From contig DGZL01000155.1 of the NCBI GenBank assembly GCA_002398515.1, positions 1-7,357 on the forward strand: DNA of 7,357 bases, read 5' to 3'. This DNA comes from Firmicutes bacterium UBA4981 (GTDB taxonomy: Bacteria; Bacillota; SHA-98; UBA4971). The notes beneath the pieces are model-generated. The model was not told where the DNA came from. It made no database searches and saw nothing but the letters and a program-made list of their open reading frames with translations. The position numbers were made by a program, and so were the translations under genes. Positions within the stretch are counted from its first letter, which is position 1; every line of letters begins with the position of its first letter. Shown one piece after another: positions 6,128 through 7,357 of the stretch.

Positions 6128-6778
6128 CTAGGAGCTGCCCCGAAGCTTTGCAGACGACCTAAAGATCTCTTGAATGATAGCTTCCGCAGTGGTAATTTCC
6201 TCATACTTTCTTATAGCTCGGCGCACCATATCTTCTGACTCCTGACGTCTGTAGCCAAGCTGCATAAGCACTTCAATTGCTTCTTCAACAATATTATCGT
6301 CTTCTGTAACACCTGCAGGCGTTACCACATCTTTGTCCTCGTCGGGCGTAACTGCGAACCTATCTACCTTGCCTTTTAGTTCCGCAATAATCTTCGCAGC
6401 TTTCTGTTTACCTATACCTGGCAAAGTAGTGAGGATTGCACTGTCTCCGTCCTCGATTGCGCGGGCAATACGCCCCACCGGCATAGCCAAGGCCTTCAGC
6501 GCAGCCCGTGGACCAATACCTCCGACAGTGATAAACCGCTCAAAGAACGCCTTCTCCGTCCCGCTCATAAAACCTACAAGCACCGGAATCATATTTCCCA
6601 CACCCGGCGTCCCTTGTATGTAGAATAGCGTCTCGAGACTGACTTCTTGGTCTCGCTTAGGGATAAGCGCACCTAGCGTAACAGGTGATACGAGCACTTC
6701 ATAGAATAAGCCATTGACCTCCAGAATCACCCTGTCTTCCAGAACCCGGGAGAGGTTTCCGCATATAGCCGAGATCAT
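6128..6778 (-). CDS. ruvA: Holliday junction DNA-binding protein RuvA, acidic-pin variant
   Basis: Tetramer-forming protein (216 aa) that holds the four-way junction open and recruits RuvB. The N-terminal OB fold (1-70) begins MISAICGNLSRV. Two helix-hairpin-helix motifs follow: GGIGPRAALKAL (86-97) and LPGIGKQKAAKIIAELKGK (119-137). After an acidic, flexible linker (about 143-163), the C-terminal RuvB-binding domain (164-210) includes EEAIEVLMQLGYRRQE. The usual acidic pin motif (REDAQLLYGF in E. coli, with E55 and D56) is replaced by a longer segment around 56-70, GTPGVGNMIPVLVGF, with no acidic residue. I recall similar pin-less RuvA in Planctomycetes, but this needs a database check. ATG at 6778 overlaps the ruvC stop as ATGA, with GGAGGGG 7 nt upstream, so translational coupling is likely. 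Identity is secure from the two HhH motifs and the operon; the altered pin is the odd part. Confidence 0.96.
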   Translation of the reverse strand: MISAICGNLSRVLEDRVILEVNGLFYEVLVSPVTLGALIPKRDQEVSLETLFYIQGTPGVGNMIPVLVGFMSGTEKAFFERFITVGGIGPRAALKALAMPVGRIARAIEDGDSAILTTLPGIGKQKAAKIIAELKGKVDRFAVTPDEDKDVVTPAGVTEDDNIVEEAIEVLMQLGYRRQESEDMVRRAIRKYEEITTAEAIIQEIFRSSAKLRGSS

Positions 6779-7329
6779 ATTCTTGCCCCTCCATCTTTCG
6801 CCTTGAAGTCCGGTTCATGCGTCAGACAATCGTAATGGCACAGGGCAAGAGCCAATGCATCAGCTATGTGATCCGGCTCCGGCACCCTGTCCAACCCCAG
6901 CCTGACTTGGATCATTCTTTGAATCTGAATTTTAGTGGCTCTGCCTGTACCGGTCAAAGCCTTCTTCACACGTGCAGGGGGATATGATGTTACGGCTAGT
7001 TCGTTGTGGCTTGCCGCAAGAAGGATTACGCCTCTCGCATGCCCCATAAGCACTGCAGTCCTAGGGTAACGATAGTTCGTGTAGAGGTCTTCGACAACAA
7101 CTGCGGAAGGACTATGCTCCTCGAGAACCGAGGCTATGCCTTTGTATATCTCCTTCAGCCGAGACTCAAGGGATGTGTCTTTAGTGGTCCTTACAAGGCC
7201 TGCTTCAACTAATCGGATCTTATTTCCCAATACGTCAATAATGCCGTACCCGGTGTCAATAAGGCCTGGGTCAATACCCATCAGCCTTAAGCCCTCGAAA
7301 TCCCTTTCTACAGATGCCTCATGCGGCAC
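6775..7329 (-). CDS. ruvC: Crossover junction endodeoxyribonuclease RuvC
   Basis: Holliday-junction resolvase of 184 aa, an RNase H-fold dimer that nicks two strands symmetrically using Mg2+. Catalytic residues visible are D20 in MGIDPG, E80 in VVVEDLY, H154 and D157 in PDHIADALALALCH. E. coli has Asp (D138) where this protein has His; Thermus thermophilus RuvC also has His there (H143), so activity is expected. TNYRYPRTAVLMGHARG (84-100) replaces the more common FFGRN....GQARG form. GTG at 7329 is the only start before an in-frame TAA at 7354-7356, and a GGGGG-type ribosome site (7338-7342) lies 8 nt upstream; it gives about 15 more residues before GIDPG than usual. It is the first ruv gene in the window and overlaps ruvA by 4 nt. 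The operon promoter must lie beyond the right edge. Confidence 0.96.
   Translation of the reverse strand: MPHEASVERDFEGLRLMGIDPGLIDTGYGIIDVLGNKIRLVEAGLVRTTKDTSLESRLKEIYKGIASVLEEHSPSAVVVEDLYTNYRYPRTAVLMGHARGVILLAASHNELAVTSYPPARVKKALTGTGRATKIQIQRMIQVRLGLDRVPEPDHIADALALALCHYDCLTHEPDFKAKDGGARI
6786..6792 (-). promoter_or_regulatory. Ribosome binding site of ruvA inside the ruvC 3' end
   Basis: GGAGGGG on the minus strand, 7 nt before ATG at 6778 and within the last codons of ruvC, typical of translational coupling across the ATGA overlap. Confidence 0.75.
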
Positions 7330-7357
7330 AAAAAACGCCCCCTGTCCACCTGATTAT

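Overview
The window is about 7.4 kb of ordinary-looking bacterial chromosome. Strong Shine-Dalgarno sequences of the AGGAGG type, frequent GTG and TTG initiators, the ruvC-ruvA-ruvB cluster, and an anaerobe-type tryptophanase suggest a Bacillota/Clostridia-like anaerobe. That placement is an inference; no rRNA or other marker gene is present. The divergent RuvA leaves a less familiar lineage possible.

Layout from left to right. Positions 1-356 hold no recognisable gene. They carry an array of about seven degenerate 19-bp dyad-symmetric repeats (57-319), several spaced 32-33 bp apart, which is the least explained sequence here. Next, on the minus strand, a tryptophanase-type beta-eliminating lyase (2589 down to 1207) is followed 55 nt later by a TtcA-type PP-loop ATPase with an Fe-S cysteine set (1151 down to 357); these probably form one operon. 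Positions 2590 to about 2890 are a divergent control region. To its right, on the plus strand, are two tandem, clearly paralogous nitrilase-superfamily proteins. The first (2766-3797) keeps the nucleophilic Cys but lacks the catalytic Glu and Lys. The second (3900-5015) has the complete Glu-Lys-Cys triad and an extra N-terminal segment. The second gene meets ruvB tail to tail with a 4-nt overlap. The rest is the minus-strand Holliday-junction operon ruvC-ruvA-ruvB (7329 down to 5012); ruvC and ruvA overlap as ATGA.

How the genes work together. RuvABC is a complete branch-migration and resolution machine, although its RuvA lacks the usual acidic pin motif. Tryptophanase would release indole, pyruvate and ammonia. 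The TtcA-like protein would thiolate tRNA, and no metabolic link between the two is evident beyond likely co-transcription. The nitrilase pair may be an active amidase or acyltransferase with a catalytically dead partner; its substrate cannot be read from the sequence. The items most worth a second look are the dyad-repeat array, the active/pseudo-nitrilase pair with its odd translation start, and the pin-less RuvA.
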